Assembly (NCBI RefSeq): GCF_016862975.1
Contig: NZ_BONZ01000080.1
Location: 1 to 64,000 of the forward strand
Direction of reading: 5' to 3'
Length of the DNA: 64,000 nt
Source of the DNA: Rugosimonospora africana
GTDB taxonomy: Bacteria; Actinomycetota; Actinomycetes; Mycobacteriales; Micromonosporaceae
Made by a program: the position numbers and the translations under genes
Part shown: in pieces, positions 25,359-34,825 of the stretch
Layout: each line of letters begins with the position of its first letter
How positions within the stretch are numbered: the stretch's first letter is position 1
Notes under the pieces: generated by a model
Told to the model about the DNA's origin: nothing
What the model saw: the letters and a program-made list of their open reading frames with translations, nothing else
Databases searched by the model: none

Positions 25359-26261
25359 ATGTCCACAACCGTCGCAACCCGACAGCCCCACGGGCGCCGG
25401 GCACTGACCCCGATGCAGTTGCTCCTGCATTTCGCGATGCTGCTCTGCGCGCTGTCTTTCCTCATGCCGCTGTTCCTGGTGGTCTCCGCGTCCTTCACGT
25501 CCGAGAAGGCGATCAGCAGCAACGGGTACTCGCTGTTCCCCTCGAAGTTCAGTGTGGCCGCGTACAGGTACGTCATCAGCGACCCGAGTCAGCTGATCCA
25601 GTCGTACGGGGTCTCCATCCTCGTCACCTTCGTCGGCACGGTGCTGTCGGTTCTGGTCATGGCGCTGCTCGGCTACGTGCTCTCGCGGCGAAACTTCAAG
25701 GCGCGCCGGGCCCTGTCGTTCTACGTGCTGTTCACCATGCTCTTCGGCGGCGGGCTCGTGCCGAGCTACATCCTGATGACGAAGTACCTGCACCTGCAGA
25801 ACACGATCTGGGCGCTGATCCTGCCCAACCTGGTCATCCCCTGGAACGTGCTCCTCCTGCGCACCTTCTTCAGCCAGCTCCCGGAGGGCGTGCTTGACGC
25901 CGCTCGGATCGACGGCGCGGGGGAGTGGCGCACGTTCTTCCGGATCGCGTTGCCCATGGCCACACCGGCGATCGCCACGATCGGCATGTTCACGATGCTG
26001 ATGTACTGGAACGACTGGTGGCTCGGTCTGCTCTACATCGACAACCCCGCACTGAGCCCCGTGCAGCTGTGGCTGTACCACATCCTCAGCAGCATCGACT
26101 CGGTCTCGCAGAACCCGATCTTCGCCAGCGGCGGAGCGGTTCCCGTCCAGTCCGTTCGCATGGCCGTCGCCGTTCTGGCGATCGGGCCCATCGTTGCCGC
26201 CTTCGTCTTCTTTCAGAAGTACTTCGTGCGGGGCATCACTCTCGGCGGAATCCGCGAGTGA
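25359..26261 (+). CDS. ABC importer permease, YtcP type
   Basis: A 300-aa permease with six spans and the EAA loop GVLDAARIDGAGEWRTFFRIALP. It has the long extracellular segment with FTSEKAISSNGYSLFPSKFS and the C-terminus KYFVRGITLGGIRE, both typical of YtcP/LplC-type partners. It forms a heterodimer with the product of 24307. GGGGAACC precedes the ATG at 25359. Membrane and docking motifs are complete. Confidence 0.92.
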   Translation: MSTTVATRQPHGRRALTPMQLLLHFAMLLCALSFLMPLFLVVSASFTSEKAISSNGYSLFPSKFSVAAYRYVISDPSQLIQSYGVSILVTFVGTVLSVLVMALLGYVLSRRNFKARRALSFYVLFTMLFGGGLVPSYILMTKYLHLQNTIWALILPNLVIPWNVLLLRTFFSQLPEGVLDAARIDGAGEWRTFFRIALPMATPAIATIGMFTMLMYWNDWWLGLLYIDNPALSPVQLWLYHILSSIDSVSQNPIFASGGAVPVQSVRMAVAVLAIGPIVAAFVFFQKYFVRGITLGGIRE

Positions 26262-26326
26262 GCAAGCGACGTTCGACGTCGCACAGCGTCACCCAGGCAT
26301 CTCAAATAACAAGGGAGCTGTTTCCC

Positions 26327-27796
26327 ATGACCTCGACCATCAGCCGGCGCTCATTCCTCGGCGGCAGCCTCGCCGGCATCGGAACGTTCGTCCTCGCCTC
26401 GTGCACGAGCACCACCACCGCCGCGGGAACGCGCGAGGTCACCTACGAGTACCTCGTTTCCAAGGCCCAGCCCGACCAGGACCTCGTGAACAAGGCGGTC
26501 AACGACCTCCTCAAGAAGCGTGGAATGGGCTTCACCGTCAAGCTCAAGGCTCTCGACACCCAGACCTTCCAGAAGCGCATCCCGCTCGACCTCGCCGCGG
26601 GCAACGCCGGCGACCTGATGTTCACGGCGCCGTGGGCGAACAACTACGCCCTCAACTCGGCGAAGGGCTTCTTCCTCCCGCTCGACGACTACCTCGACAC
26701 CAAGGCGCCGAAGCTCAAGGCGAGCATGAGCGACGAGATGTGGAACGCGGCGCGGATCAACGGAAAGATCTACGGCGCTATCAACCAGCAGCTCTTCCCG
26801 CCGACGTGGGGCTTCATCGCCCGCAAGGACGTCGCGGACAAGTTCGGGTTCGATGCCGAGGCTGTCACGAGCCTGGACGACGCGGAGCCCTTCCTCAAGC
26901 AGATCAAGGGCGACGGCAAGTTCACGCCGATGTACACCGACAACGCCGGCACGGGAATCCCCGCCGAGCAGGCCTTCCTCGGCCTCGACACGTCGTTCGG
27001 CTACGCTGTGGCGATCAAAGCCGACGACCCCAACCTCAAGGTCTTCCGGATGTACGAGAGGGACGAGTTCCGCGAGTTCTGCAAGCGAACCCGCCGGTGG
27101 CGTGAGGCCGGGTACATGGCGGCGACGCCGCCGTCCACGACCGATGCAACCGCCGCGTTCAACAACGGCCAGATCGCCTTCAAGTTCGCTCAGGCGCACA
27201 GGACGGCCGTGTACCCCTTCGAGATCGTGCAGAAGTCGCTCATCGACCCGCTTCTCACGACCGGTGCCGTGGTCGCGACCCTGACGGCCATCAACAAGGA
27301 CGCGAAGAACCCCAAGGACGCCGTCGCCTGGCTCGAACTCGTCAACACGGACAAGGAGCTGTACAACCTGCTCTGCTTCGGGATCGAGGGCAAGCACTAC
27401 CGCCTGGCGGACGCGGCGACCGGATTCGTCGACTTCCCGAACGGCACCGACCTCTACAACCCTCAGTCGGACTGGGTCTTCGGCAACCAGTTCAACGCCT
27501 ACTACCGCGACGAGACGGCCGCCAAGGAAGGACTGTGGGAGAAGCAGAAGGCGATCAACGAGTCGGCGAAGAGGTCCGAGGCCCTGGGGTTCAGCTTCGA
27601 CGGCGCCGCGCTGAACACCGAGAACGCGAACATCACCTCGGTCATGACCCAGTACCTCACCCCGCTGCTGCTCGGCCAGATCGCCAACGTCGATGCGGGC
27701 GTGAACAACCTCAACTCCCGTCTGAAGAGCGCGGGGATCGAGAAGGCCCAGACAGAGCTCCAGAAGCAGCTCGACGCCTGGAAGAAGAACGCATAG
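26327..27796 (+). CDS. Extracellular solute-binding lipoprotein of the ABC importer
   Basis: A 489-aa substrate-binding protein. Its signal, SRRSFLGGSLAGIGTFVLASC, combines a twin-arginine motif with a lipobox (LASC) whose Cys becomes the lipidated first residue. The mature part is an LplA/YtcQ-type large solute-binding protein; NAGDLMFTAPWANNYALNSA and KFTPMYTDNAGTGIPAEQAF are typical. AAGGGAG precedes the ATG at 26327. It completes a permease-permease-binding-protein importer, and its size suits oligosaccharides. A UUCG-capped hairpin follows its stop. Confidence 0.92.
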   Translation: MTSTISRRSFLGGSLAGIGTFVLASCTSTTTAAGTREVTYEYLVSKAQPDQDLVNKAVNDLLKKRGMGFTVKLKALDTQTFQKRIPLDLAAGNAGDLMFTAPWANNYALNSAKGFFLPLDDYLDTKAPKLKASMSDEMWNAARINGKIYGAINQQLFPPTWGFIARKDVADKFGFDAEAVTSLDDAEPFLKQIKGDGKFTPMYTDNAGTGIPAEQAFLGLDTSFGYAVAIKADDPNLKVFRMYERDEFREFCKRTRRWREAGYMAATPPSTTDATAAFNNGQIAFKFAQAHRTAVYPFEIVQKSLIDPLLTTGAVVATLTAINKDAKNPKDAVAWLELVNTDKELYNLLCFGIEGKHYRLADAATGFVDFPNGTDLYNPQSDWVFGNQFNAYYRDETAAKEGLWEKQKAINESAKRSEALGFSFDGAALNTENANITSVMTQYLTPLLLGQIANVDAGVNNLNSRLKSAGIEKAQTELQKQLDAWKKNA

Positions 27797-27805
27797 TCAG
27801 GGGGT

Positions 27806-27833
27806 GTGGCGGGGGCCTTCGGGCCTCCGCCAC
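27806..27833 (+). terminator. UUCG-capped stem-loop after the binding-protein gene
   Basis: GTGGCGGGGGCC, loop TTCG, GGCCTCCGCCAC: a 12-bp stem with one G-T pair and an extra-stable tetraloop, 10 bp after the binding-protein stop. There is no T tract. Such hairpins typically protect the transporter mRNA end and limit transcription into downstream genes. Confidence 0.75.
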
Positions 27834-27856
27834 GTCACCGGAAGAGAAGACGCCGA

Positions 27857-29875
27857 ATGATCCCCAGCCCCCAGCCGACCCGTGCCGTACACCTGGACTT
27901 CCACAACGGTCCAGACGTGCCGGCGATCGGCGCCGACTTCGAGCCTGACGCGTTCGCCCAGACGTTCGCGGAGGCCGGGGTCGAGAGCGTGACGCTGTTC
28001 GCCAAGTGCCACCACGGCCACCTCTACTACGAAACGAACCGGCCGGAACGTCACCCGGGGCTTGCACCCGGGTTCGACCTGCTTGGCTCGCAGATCGACG
28101 CGCTTCACCGCGTCGGGATAAGGACGCCCATCTACCTCAGCGTCCAGTGCGACGAGTACGCGGCGAACCTGTACCCACAGTGGCGGGCGCTCGATGACTC
28201 GCTGGCCGCGGTGAAGTCCGTGTCGGGCGGAGCGTTCGAGGCCGGCTGGCAGATCCTGGACATGTCCAGCCCGTACCAGGACTACTTGAGCGAGCAGATC
28301 GAGGAGGTCGTCGACCGGTACTCGACCGACGACGGCATCTTCCTCGACATGTGCTGGGACCAGCCCAGCGTGAGCACCTGGGCGATCGCGGGCGCCAGGC
28401 GCGCGGGGCTCGACCCGAGCATCCCCGCGGACCGACGGCGTTACGCCGCCCAGGTGTCGCGCCAGTACATGGCGCGCTACGCCGACCTCGTAGGCCGGCG
28501 GACCAGTGCGGGTCGCCGTGCGGGTGTGTGGTTCAACAGCCGGCCGAAGCTGAACCTGCGCGAGGAGAGCACGTACGTCGACCACATCGAGGTGGAGGCC
28601 CTTTCCACCGGCGGATGGGGGTACGCCTACCTGCCCTACGTGGGGCGGTTCGTCCGGTCGATCGGCCTTCCGGCGTTGGCGATGACCGGACGGTTCCACC
28701 GCAGCTGGGGTGACAACGGCGCCCTCAAGCCCCGAGCCGAGCTCCGCTACGAGACCACGTCCGCACTGGCGCAGGGCCTCGGGGTGAGCGTCGGCGACGT
28801 GCTTCCTCCGCGCGGGATGCCGCAGCGTCCGGTCTACGAGCTGATCGGCGACGCGTTCGCGCATCTGCGCCGTTGCGAGCCCTTCGTGGCGCGAGGAGCG
28901 GTGCGCACGGACATTGCGGTGGTCGTGGACCCGGCGCGCGGGGACGACCCGGACATGGCCGGCCTCGGGGCGGTGCGGGCCTTGCAGCAGCTTCGGCAGC
29001 AGTTCGACATCGTTGGCCCCGACAGCGACCTCTCCCCGTACCGGGTCACCGTCGTCCCGGAGACGACAGTGGTCGACGCCGCGCTTCAGAGGCGGCTAGA
29101 GGTGTACCTGGCCGGAGGCGGGTCACTGCTCGTCGCCGGGATGGCGGCCATGGCCGCGGACGGGTCACCCGTGCTACCGCTCGGCGTCGACTTCCACGGC
29201 GAGTCCGAGTTCTCCCGCCCGTTCTTCCGGACCGGCGCCGACAGCGGTTTCGACACCGTCCTCTACGGCCGTCCACTACTCATGTCCGCCCGCGGCAAGG
29301 ATGTGCGCGTCCTGTCCCGGCTCGTCGAGCCGTTCTTCGAGCGTGAGTGGGACCACTTCAGCGGCCACGAGTACACCCCGGCCGACCGACCCACCGACTG
29401 GGCGCTCCTCGCGGTGCGGGGACGGACTGCGACCATCGCCGCACCGATCTTCACCATCTTCGGGGAGTACGGACTGGCCGCACATCGCGACGTGATAGGC
29501 GATGCGCTCGACGCGCTGCTGCCGGAGCCACTGCTGCGAGCGGACGGTCCGGCCCACTTGGAGACCTCGGTCATCGACACCGTGGACGCGCGCGTCGTCA
29601 ACCTCGTGAGCTTCCTGTCGACCCGGGTCGGCACCGACCTCGACGTGGTCAGCGATCCCTTCCCGCTCGTCGACGTCGACCTGGAGGTGCGCATGGACGA
29701 CCCGCCCGCTCAGGTCACGCGCGAACCCGCGGGACAGGCACTTCCGTTCACCTGGGAACGCGGATACCTCCGCACGAGGGTGACGGTCCTCGACGGGCAC
29801 GCTCTCGTCGTCGCACGGCCGGCAGCTGCCGACCGTCGAATCTCACAAGAAGAAGGACATCAGAGGAATGAATGA
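27857..29875 (+). CDS. GHL6/GH29-like cytoplasmic glycoside hydrolase
   Basis: A 672-aa protein without a signal peptide. Residues 5-330 form a TIM-barrel of the hypothetical-glycosyl-hydrolase-6 type: AVHLDFHNGPDVPAIGADFE, GVESVTLFAKCHHGHLYYET, YLSVQCDEYAANLYPQW and TDDGIFLDMCWDQPS. It is reminiscent of alpha-L-fucosidases. The middle part (380-500) resembles the beta-galactosidase trimerisation domain (RRLEVYLAGGGSLLVAG). The Asp in FLDMCWD is a candidate nucleophile. GAAGAGAAGA before the ATG at 27857 sets the start. It probably hydrolyses imported oligosaccharides. It overlaps the next gene by 8 bp. The sugar specificity is not readable. Confidence 0.8.
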   Translation: MIPSPQPTRAVHLDFHNGPDVPAIGADFEPDAFAQTFAEAGVESVTLFAKCHHGHLYYETNRPERHPGLAPGFDLLGSQIDALHRVGIRTPIYLSVQCDEYAANLYPQWRALDDSLAAVKSVSGGAFEAGWQILDMSSPYQDYLSEQIEEVVDRYSTDDGIFLDMCWDQPSVSTWAIAGARRAGLDPSIPADRRRYAAQVSRQYMARYADLVGRRTSAGRRAGVWFNSRPKLNLREESTYVDHIEVEALSTGGWGYAYLPYVGRFVRSIGLPALAMTGRFHRSWGDNGALKPRAELRYETTSALAQGLGVSVGDVLPPRGMPQRPVYELIGDAFAHLRRCEPFVARGAVRTDIAVVVDPARGDDPDMAGLGAVRALQQLRQQFDIVGPDSDLSPYRVTVVPETTVVDAALQRRLEVYLAGGGSLLVAGMAAMAADGSPVLPLGVDFHGESEFSRPFFRTGADSGFDTVLYGRPLLMSARGKDVRVLSRLVEPFFEREWDHFSGHEYTPADRPTDWALLAVRGRTATIAAPIFTIFGEYGLAAHRDVIGDALDALLPEPLLRADGPAHLETSVIDTVDARVVNLVSFLSTRVGTDLDVVSDPFPLVDVDLEVRMDDPPAQVTREPAGQALPFTWERGYLRTRVTVLDGHALVVARPAAADRRISQEEGHQRNE

Positions 29876-30971
29876 GACGCGGTCGGTAGAGACGCGTTCC
29901 GAGGCCCCGCTTCGGATGGGCGTCATCGGGATCGGCTGGGCGGGGCAGCAGCACCTGGAGGCTCTGTCGGCGCGGGCCGATGTTGAGGTGGTGGCGCTCG
30001 CGGGCATGGAGGCCGAGCTGCTTGGCCAGCTGGCAGACAAGCACGGCGTCGCATCACGATACGAGCGCTGGGAGGACCTGCTCGACTCCGCGCAGATCGA
30101 CGCCGTCGTCGTGGCCGTGCCGACCGCGCTGCACGCACCGATCGCCATCGCGGCGCTGGAGCGCGGCCTGCACGTCCTGTGCGAGAAGCCGATCGCAGAG
30201 TCAGCCGAGCGCGCCGAGGCGATGGTGGCCGCGGCACGCAAGGCCGGCCGGGTGCTCGAGATCGCCTTCAACCACCGGCGTCGCGGGGACATCGAGATGC
30301 TCAAGGGCGTCGTCGACCGCGGCGAGCTCGGTAGGATCTACTACGCCAAGGCATGGTGGCTCCGCCGCAGCGGCATCCCGCAGCCGGGCAGCTGGTTCAC
30401 GCGCAAGGAGAGCGCCGGCGGCGGGCCGCTCGTCGACATCGGCATCCACGTCCTCGACTTCGCGCTCCACCTCATGGGCGAGCCCGCGGTGACCGCGGCG
30501 AACGCGACGACCTTTGCCGAGTTCGGTCCTCGCGGCCGCGGCGGGGAGCCCTCGGGCGCGACGGACTTCGTCTTCGACGTCGAGGACTTCGCGACGGCGT
30601 TGCTCCGCCTGGAGAAGGACGCGGCACTCACGATCGAGACGAGCTGGGCGGGATATCGCGCCAAGGCGGACGAGATCGGCGTCACGCTCTACGGCACCGA
30701 GGGTGGTGCAGAGCTGGTGATCACCGGCTACAAGCCAGTCGGCCGCCTCCGGGTGTTCAAGGACGACGTCGGTCCGGAGAAGGAGACGGAGCTCACCGCT
30801 GAGCCGGGGCGGGGTCACGCGGCCGTCGCCGAGACGTTCGTCGCCACCGTGCTGGCGGGACCGGACGCGTGGCCGGCGTACGACGGTTCGCTCGCCCTGT
30901 CGAGGGCGCGGATCATCGACGCCTGCTACGAGTCCGCCCGGACCGCGCAGCAGGTCGAGGTCTCGGCATGA
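29868..30971 (+). CDS. Gfo/Idh/MocA-family oxidoreductase 1
   Basis: A 367-aa NAD(P)-dependent sugar oxidoreductase. The N-terminal Rossmann motif is [16 protein letters not shown]. The conserved [20 protein letters not shown] follows with the catalytic Lys of EKP, and the C-terminal sheet domain contains [20 protein letters not shown]. It starts inside the preceding gene and overlaps the ThuA gene by ATGA. It probably oxidises or reduces a sugar at one carbon as part of an epimerisation or oxidation route with the isomerase-like proteins. It is paralogous to the gene at 34822. Confidence 0.9.
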   Translation: MNETRSVETRSEAPLRMGVIGIGWAGQQHLEALSARADVEVVALAGMEAELLGQLADKHGVASRYERWEDLLDSAQIDAVVVAVPTALHAPIAIAALERGLHVLCEKPIAESAERAEAMVAAARKAGRVLEIAFNHRRRGDIEMLKGVVDRGELGRIYYAKAWWLRRSGIPQPGSWFTRKESAGGGPLVDIGIHVLDFALHLMGEPAVTAANATTFAEFGPRGRGGEPSGATDFVFDVEDFATALLRLEKDAALTIETSWAGYRAKADEIGVTLYGTEGGAELVITGYKPVGRLRVFKDDVGPEKETELTAEPGRGHAAVAETFVATVLAGPDAWPAYDGSLALSRARIIDACYESARTAQQVEVSA

Positions 30972-31711
30972 GCGCCCCGATCCGCGTCCTGGTCTGGAAC
31001 GAGAACTTCCACGAGACGATGCAGCAGCACGTCAAGGAGCTCTACCCCGAGGGCATCCACGGAGCCGTCGCCGCGGGGATCCGCGAAAACCTCGGCGACG
31101 CCGTCGTGGTGGAGACCGCGGTCCTCACCGACCCCGAGCACGGGCTCACCGAGGAGCGACTTGCGCAGACGGATGTCCTGCTCTGGTGGGGCCACGCGAA
31201 GCACGACGACGTGTCGGACGAGGTGGTCGCGCGCGTGCACCGTCACGTGCTCGCCGGGATGGGGCTCATCGTGCTCCACTCCGGTCACTTCTCGAAGCCG
31301 TTCATCTCCCTGATGGGGACCACCTGTTCGCTGCAGTGGCGCAGCGTCGGCGAACGGGAGCTGGTCTGGACGGTCGCGCCGAACCACCCGATCACCCGCG
31401 GCGTCCCCAGCCCCCTACCGCTCGCGGCACACGAGATGTACGGCGAGTTCTTCGACGTCCCGACGCCGGACGAGCTGATCTTCATCAGCTCGTTCGAGGG
31501 CGGGGAGGCTTTCCGCTCCGGCATGACCTTCCGCCGTGGACGAGGCCGGATCTTCTACTTCAGCCCGGGTGACCAGGAGTACCCGATCTATCACGACGCG
31601 AGCATCCGTCGTGTCATCGCGAACGCGGTGGGGTGGGCGGCCGGCGACGCTCGCGACCCGAGGGCGGTCCCCGAGGTGCGGCACGCCACGGTGAAGGCCT
31701 GGGATGTCTAG
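30968..31711 (+). CDS. ThuA-like trehalose-utilisation protein
   Basis: A 247-aa protein of the ThuA family (glutamine-amidotransferase-like fold): [55 protein letters not shown] and the C-terminal [20 protein letters not shown]. ThuA-like proteins take part in catabolism of disaccharides through keto-sugars, often with Gfo oxidoreductases, as here. It starts with ATGA overlap. A related C-terminal fragment is stranded at 12814-12966. The end of this gene is followed after 11 bp by the 3' end of a tnpB element, so the operon to the esterase and second isomerase was interrupted. Confidence 0.88.
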   Translation: MSAPIRVLVWNENFHETMQQHVKELYPEGIHGAVAAGIRENLGDAVVVETAVLTDPEHGLTEERLAQTDVLLWWGHAKHDDVSDEVVARVHRHVLAGMGLIVLHSGHFSKPFISLMGTTCSLQWRSVGERELVWTVAPNHPITRGVPSPLPLAAHEMYGEFFDVPTPDELIFISSFEGGEAFRSGMTFRRGRGRIFYFSPGDQEYPIYHDASIRRVIANAVGWAAGDARDPRAVPEVRHATVKAWDV

Positions 31712-31722
31712 TGCCGCGTCCA

Positions 31723-33149
31723 CTAACTTTTGCCCGGTTGGGTGTGGGTTGTGGATCCTCGCCGCGGGGTGGCGGTCGAGCGACTCCCCACCGGAGGTGG
31801 TGGGGCGGGCCACGGCTGGCCAACGGACCCTGGTGCCGCCGCTGGGGTGCGGCGGCGTGGGTCACGCCGGGACTGGCCGGCACCGGGGAGGTGTCGGCCG
31901 GCTCGACGGTGCGTGATCACTTCCGGCAGCGGGATGCTGCCGGAGGTAAGGGTTCCGCCGCCCGGGGTGCGGGTGGCGATGATGGCCGCCGCGATCAGGT
32001 CGCGGTGCCCGATGGTGTGGCAGTGCGGGCAGTTCGTGGTCCGGCCCCGGGGTTTGCTGATTCGTGTGTGGCAGGTGGGGCAGGTCGAGGAGGTGCCGCG
32101 TTCGTTGACCAGGTGCACGGTGATGCCGGCGAGCTCGGCCTTGTCCCGCAGCACGTTGATAGCGCGGCCGATCTGCCACTGACGCAGCCGCAGGTTATGC
32201 CGCCTCCCGGCGGGCTGGTCAAGGACGCCGCGGGGGTCGCCGACGGTCAGGGTGCCGACCCGGTGCCGCACCGCCCAACCGATCACGGTCTTGGCGGCTT
32301 CGTGCTGGGCTTGACGGACTCGCCGTCGGTGTCGGTCTTCGACGTGGTGTCGGCGGCGCCGGTACTGCTTCCACCGTCGGGATCCGTGGTGGCCGGGTTT
32401 CGGGGCGCGGGCGGCCACCGCCCGGTTGCGGTGGCGGGTGTCGGTCAGGTGTTGGCGGTGTTCGGCGCGGATCGCCCGCCCGGATACCAGCAGCCCGAGC
32501 CGGTCGGGGCCGGCGAGGGCGTACGGGTGGATGACGCCCAGGTCCACTCCGGCCGCCCGGGCCGGGTCCGGCTCCTGCCCGGGCGGGTAGGCGGCTACCG
32601 GCACTTCCGCGGTGACCTCCAACACGAGCCGACCATCCGCGTACAGCAGGGTCACCGACCTGACCCGCTCCACCGGGTACGGAACCTCCCGGTCCAGGCG
32701 CAGCCACAACGCCGCGCAGCCGGCCGCGGTCGGCACTCGCACCCGGCGCCCGTGGAGGGTGAACGTGCCGTGATACCAGCGCACCGGCATCAACCCGCGC
32801 CGCCGACGGGGAAACCGGGCCTGGACCTCGCCGTCGCGGCGACGTTTAGCCGCCGCGAACCAGGTGTCGGAGAACCGGCGCAACACCGACCGCGCCCCGA
32901 CCGTGCACAGCTCGCCGAACGTGCCCGGACCCGCCACGGTCAACTCACGGCACAGGTCCTGGTAGCCGACCAGCGGGGGGCCTGACGGTGGCGCCGCCAC
33001 TGATTGATCTCCAACACGCAGGCCCACACATCACCCGCGGAACGCAGCAACCCGAAACACCGCCGCCGCTGCGCCCGACTCAGACGCAACCCGACACGGG
33101 CGGTCCGATAGACCACCCGAACTACATCCGGATCCCGACGCCGCGGCAT
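31723..33149 (-). pseudogene. tnpB: TnpB (IS605/IS607-type RNA-guided nuclease), frameshifted
   Basis: The frame from 33027 gives 434 residues: the RuvC-like motif AGVDLGVIHPYAL, QWQIGRAINVLRDKAELAGI, then VNERGTSSTCPTCH with a zinc ribbon (CPTCH...CPHCH) and HRDLIAAAIIATR carrying the last catalytic Asp. The N-terminal part (MPRRRDPDVVRVVYRTARVG ... NQWRRHRQAP) is in a different frame, from about 33149 to 32980. The two join at a run of six G (C on the coding strand) at 32975-32980. Both halves are well preserved, so this is a recent mutation, a sequencing slip or programmed frameshifting. No tnpA lies nearby. The element sits between the ThuA and esterase genes. Confidence 0.85.
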
Positions 33150-33257
33150 ACCAGACAGCCCACCACCCGGGTACGACAAGAATCCGCCGACCACCACGAA
33201 CACACCGCTCACAAGCCATCAACACCGCCCATACAACGAGGGGAAAGGCTCCCTGAC

Positions 33258-33989
33258 ATGGCACTAGCCGGCAGGTCTCCCGGCCTGCGGGTCAGCGATC
33301 CGCAGGCCGGGGACGGGCGCGGGTTCGTCGTCGTGCTGCCCGGCGGCGGCTACCGCGAGCTCGCCGATCACGAAGGCCCACCGGTCGCCGAGTGGCTCGA
33401 GCAGGTCGGCATTCGCGCGGCCGTGCTGGACTACACGGTGAACCCCGCGCCCGTGGCGACCGTGCTGGACGAGGTGCTCACCGCCGTCACCGACGTGCGC
33501 GCGGGGCGGTACGGCGCGGTCGAGGGACCCGTCGGCGTCCTCGGCTTCTCGGCCGGCGGTCACCTCGCCGGTCTCGCCGCGACGGCCACCGCGGACGAGC
33601 TGGGGCCGGGGCGCCGCCGTCCCGACGCCGCCGTCCTCGCCTATCCGCTCGTGTCCATGACCGAACGCGCCCACGGCGCCTCGCGGGACTCGCTGCTCGA
33701 CGGCATCCCACCGGGCGAGCGGGAGGCGCGGGCCCGGGAGCTGTCCGTCGAGCGGAGAGTCGACGCGCTCACGCCCCCGATGTTCGCGTGGCACACGGCG
33801 GATGATCCCGGGGTGTCGGCGAACCATTCGCTGCTCCTCGCCCAGAACATGGTCGACTGTGGGCGCGAGATCGAGCTGCACGTCTATCCGCACGGCGCGC
33901 ACGGTCTCGGCCTTGCCGGGCCGCCGGGCTACGAATGGCGAGAAGGCTGTCTTTTCTGGCTGCGAGCACAAGGGTTCGGTCAGCCGTGA
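33258..33989 (+). CDS. Alpha/beta hydrolase, acetyl-esterase-like
   Basis: A 243-aa cytoplasmic alpha/beta hydrolase of the BD-FAE/acetyl-xylan-esterase type: oxyanion motif LPGGGYRELADHEG, nucleophile GFSAGGHLAG with its Ser, acid in HTADDPGV and His in YPHGAHGLGL. The frame continues upstream into transposon sequence without a start signal; GGGGAAAGG before the ATG at 33258 may be a ribosome-binding site created or retained at the insertion. It should remove acyl groups from sugar substrates. It leads a three-gene unit with the isomerase and oxidoreductase, probably once joined to the ThuA operon. Confidence 0.87.
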   Translation: MALAGRSPGLRVSDPQAGDGRGFVVVLPGGGYRELADHEGPPVAEWLEQVGIRAAVLDYTVNPAPVATVLDEVLTAVTDVRAGRYGAVEGPVGVLGFSAGGHLAGLAATATADELGPGRRRPDAAVLAYPLVSMTERAHGASRDSLLDGIPPGEREARARELSVERRVDALTPPMFAWHTADDPGVSANHSLLLAQNMVDCGREIELHVYPHGAHGLGLAGPPGYEWREGCLFWLRAQGFGQP

Positions 33990-34012
33990 GGTTTCAACAA
34001 GGGAGTCCTGAA

Positions 34013-34825
34013 GTGCGTTCCCCCTCTGTCCAGCTCTACTCGGTGCGCGACGCGGTAGACGAGAATGTCGACGCCGCGATCGCTCGTCTCGCCGAGATCG
34101 GCTTCACGCAAGTCGAGCCGTATGCGTTCCACCAGAACGTCGCGGACCTCAAGCGCGCCCTGACGGCGGCGGGCGTGACCGCCCCGTCCGGCCACGCGCC
34201 GGTCATCGACGCCGAGGCGCCCGAGGTTGTCTTCGATGCGGCCGCCGCGCTCGGCATCCGCACGGTGATCGACCCGTTCATCCCCACCGACCGGTGGCAG
34301 ACGGCCGACGACGTCGCCCGCGTCGCGGCGCGGGCCAACGAGCTCGGCGCTCTCGCGGCGGAGCGCGGCCTCGAGTTCGGCTACCACAACCACCAGTGGG
34401 AGTTCACGAACAAGGTCGACGGACGAACCGTCTACGACCTCTTCGTGAACCAGCTCGACCCGGCCGTCGTGCTCGAGGTCGACACGTTCTGGGCGACGGT
34501 CGGCGGGGAGGACACCCCCGCGCTCCTGCGCCGTCTCGGAGACAGGGTGCGCGCCATCCACGTCAAGGACGGCATCGTCGACGACGACATCCGCGACGTC
34601 CTGCCCAGCAGCGAGAGCGCGCTCATCGTTCCCGAGGCACTGCGGCGCGCCTTCGAGAACCAGAAGCCCGCCGGCCAAGGCGATGTGGACGTCCCCGCGA
34701 TCCTCCGGGCCGCCCCGCGGGCCCTGCGCGTCGTCGAGTTCGACGCCTACGCGGGTGACGTCTTCGCCGGCATCGCCGAGTCCTATGCCTGGCTCGCCAC
34801 GAACGACACGGAGGTGTCCGCATGA
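34013..34825 (+). CDS. Sugar phosphate isomerase/epimerase 2
   Basis: A 270-aa xylose-isomerase-like barrel paralogous to the 22582 gene: SVQLYSVRDAVDENVDAAIA, LEFGYHNHQWEFTNKVDG, VLEVDTFWATVGGEDTP and AIHVKDGIVDD. It has a 20-residue insertion before the C-terminal VVEFDAYAGDVF that the other copy lacks. AAGGGAG ten bases before the GTG at 34013 sets the start; the frame is open further upstream. It overlaps the next oxidoreductase by ATGA, a common pairing in which both act on the same keto-sugar. Confidence 0.87.
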   Translation: MRSPSVQLYSVRDAVDENVDAAIARLAEIGFTQVEPYAFHQNVADLKRALTAAGVTAPSGHAPVIDAEAPEVVFDAAAALGIRTVIDPFIPTDRWQTADDVARVAARANELGALAAERGLEFGYHNHQWEFTNKVDGRTVYDLFVNQLDPAVVLEVDTFWATVGGEDTPALLRRLGDRVRAIHVKDGIVDDDIRDVLPSSESALIVPEALRRAFENQKPAGQGDVDVPAILRAAPRALRVVEFDAYAGDVFAGIAESYAWLATNDTEVSA

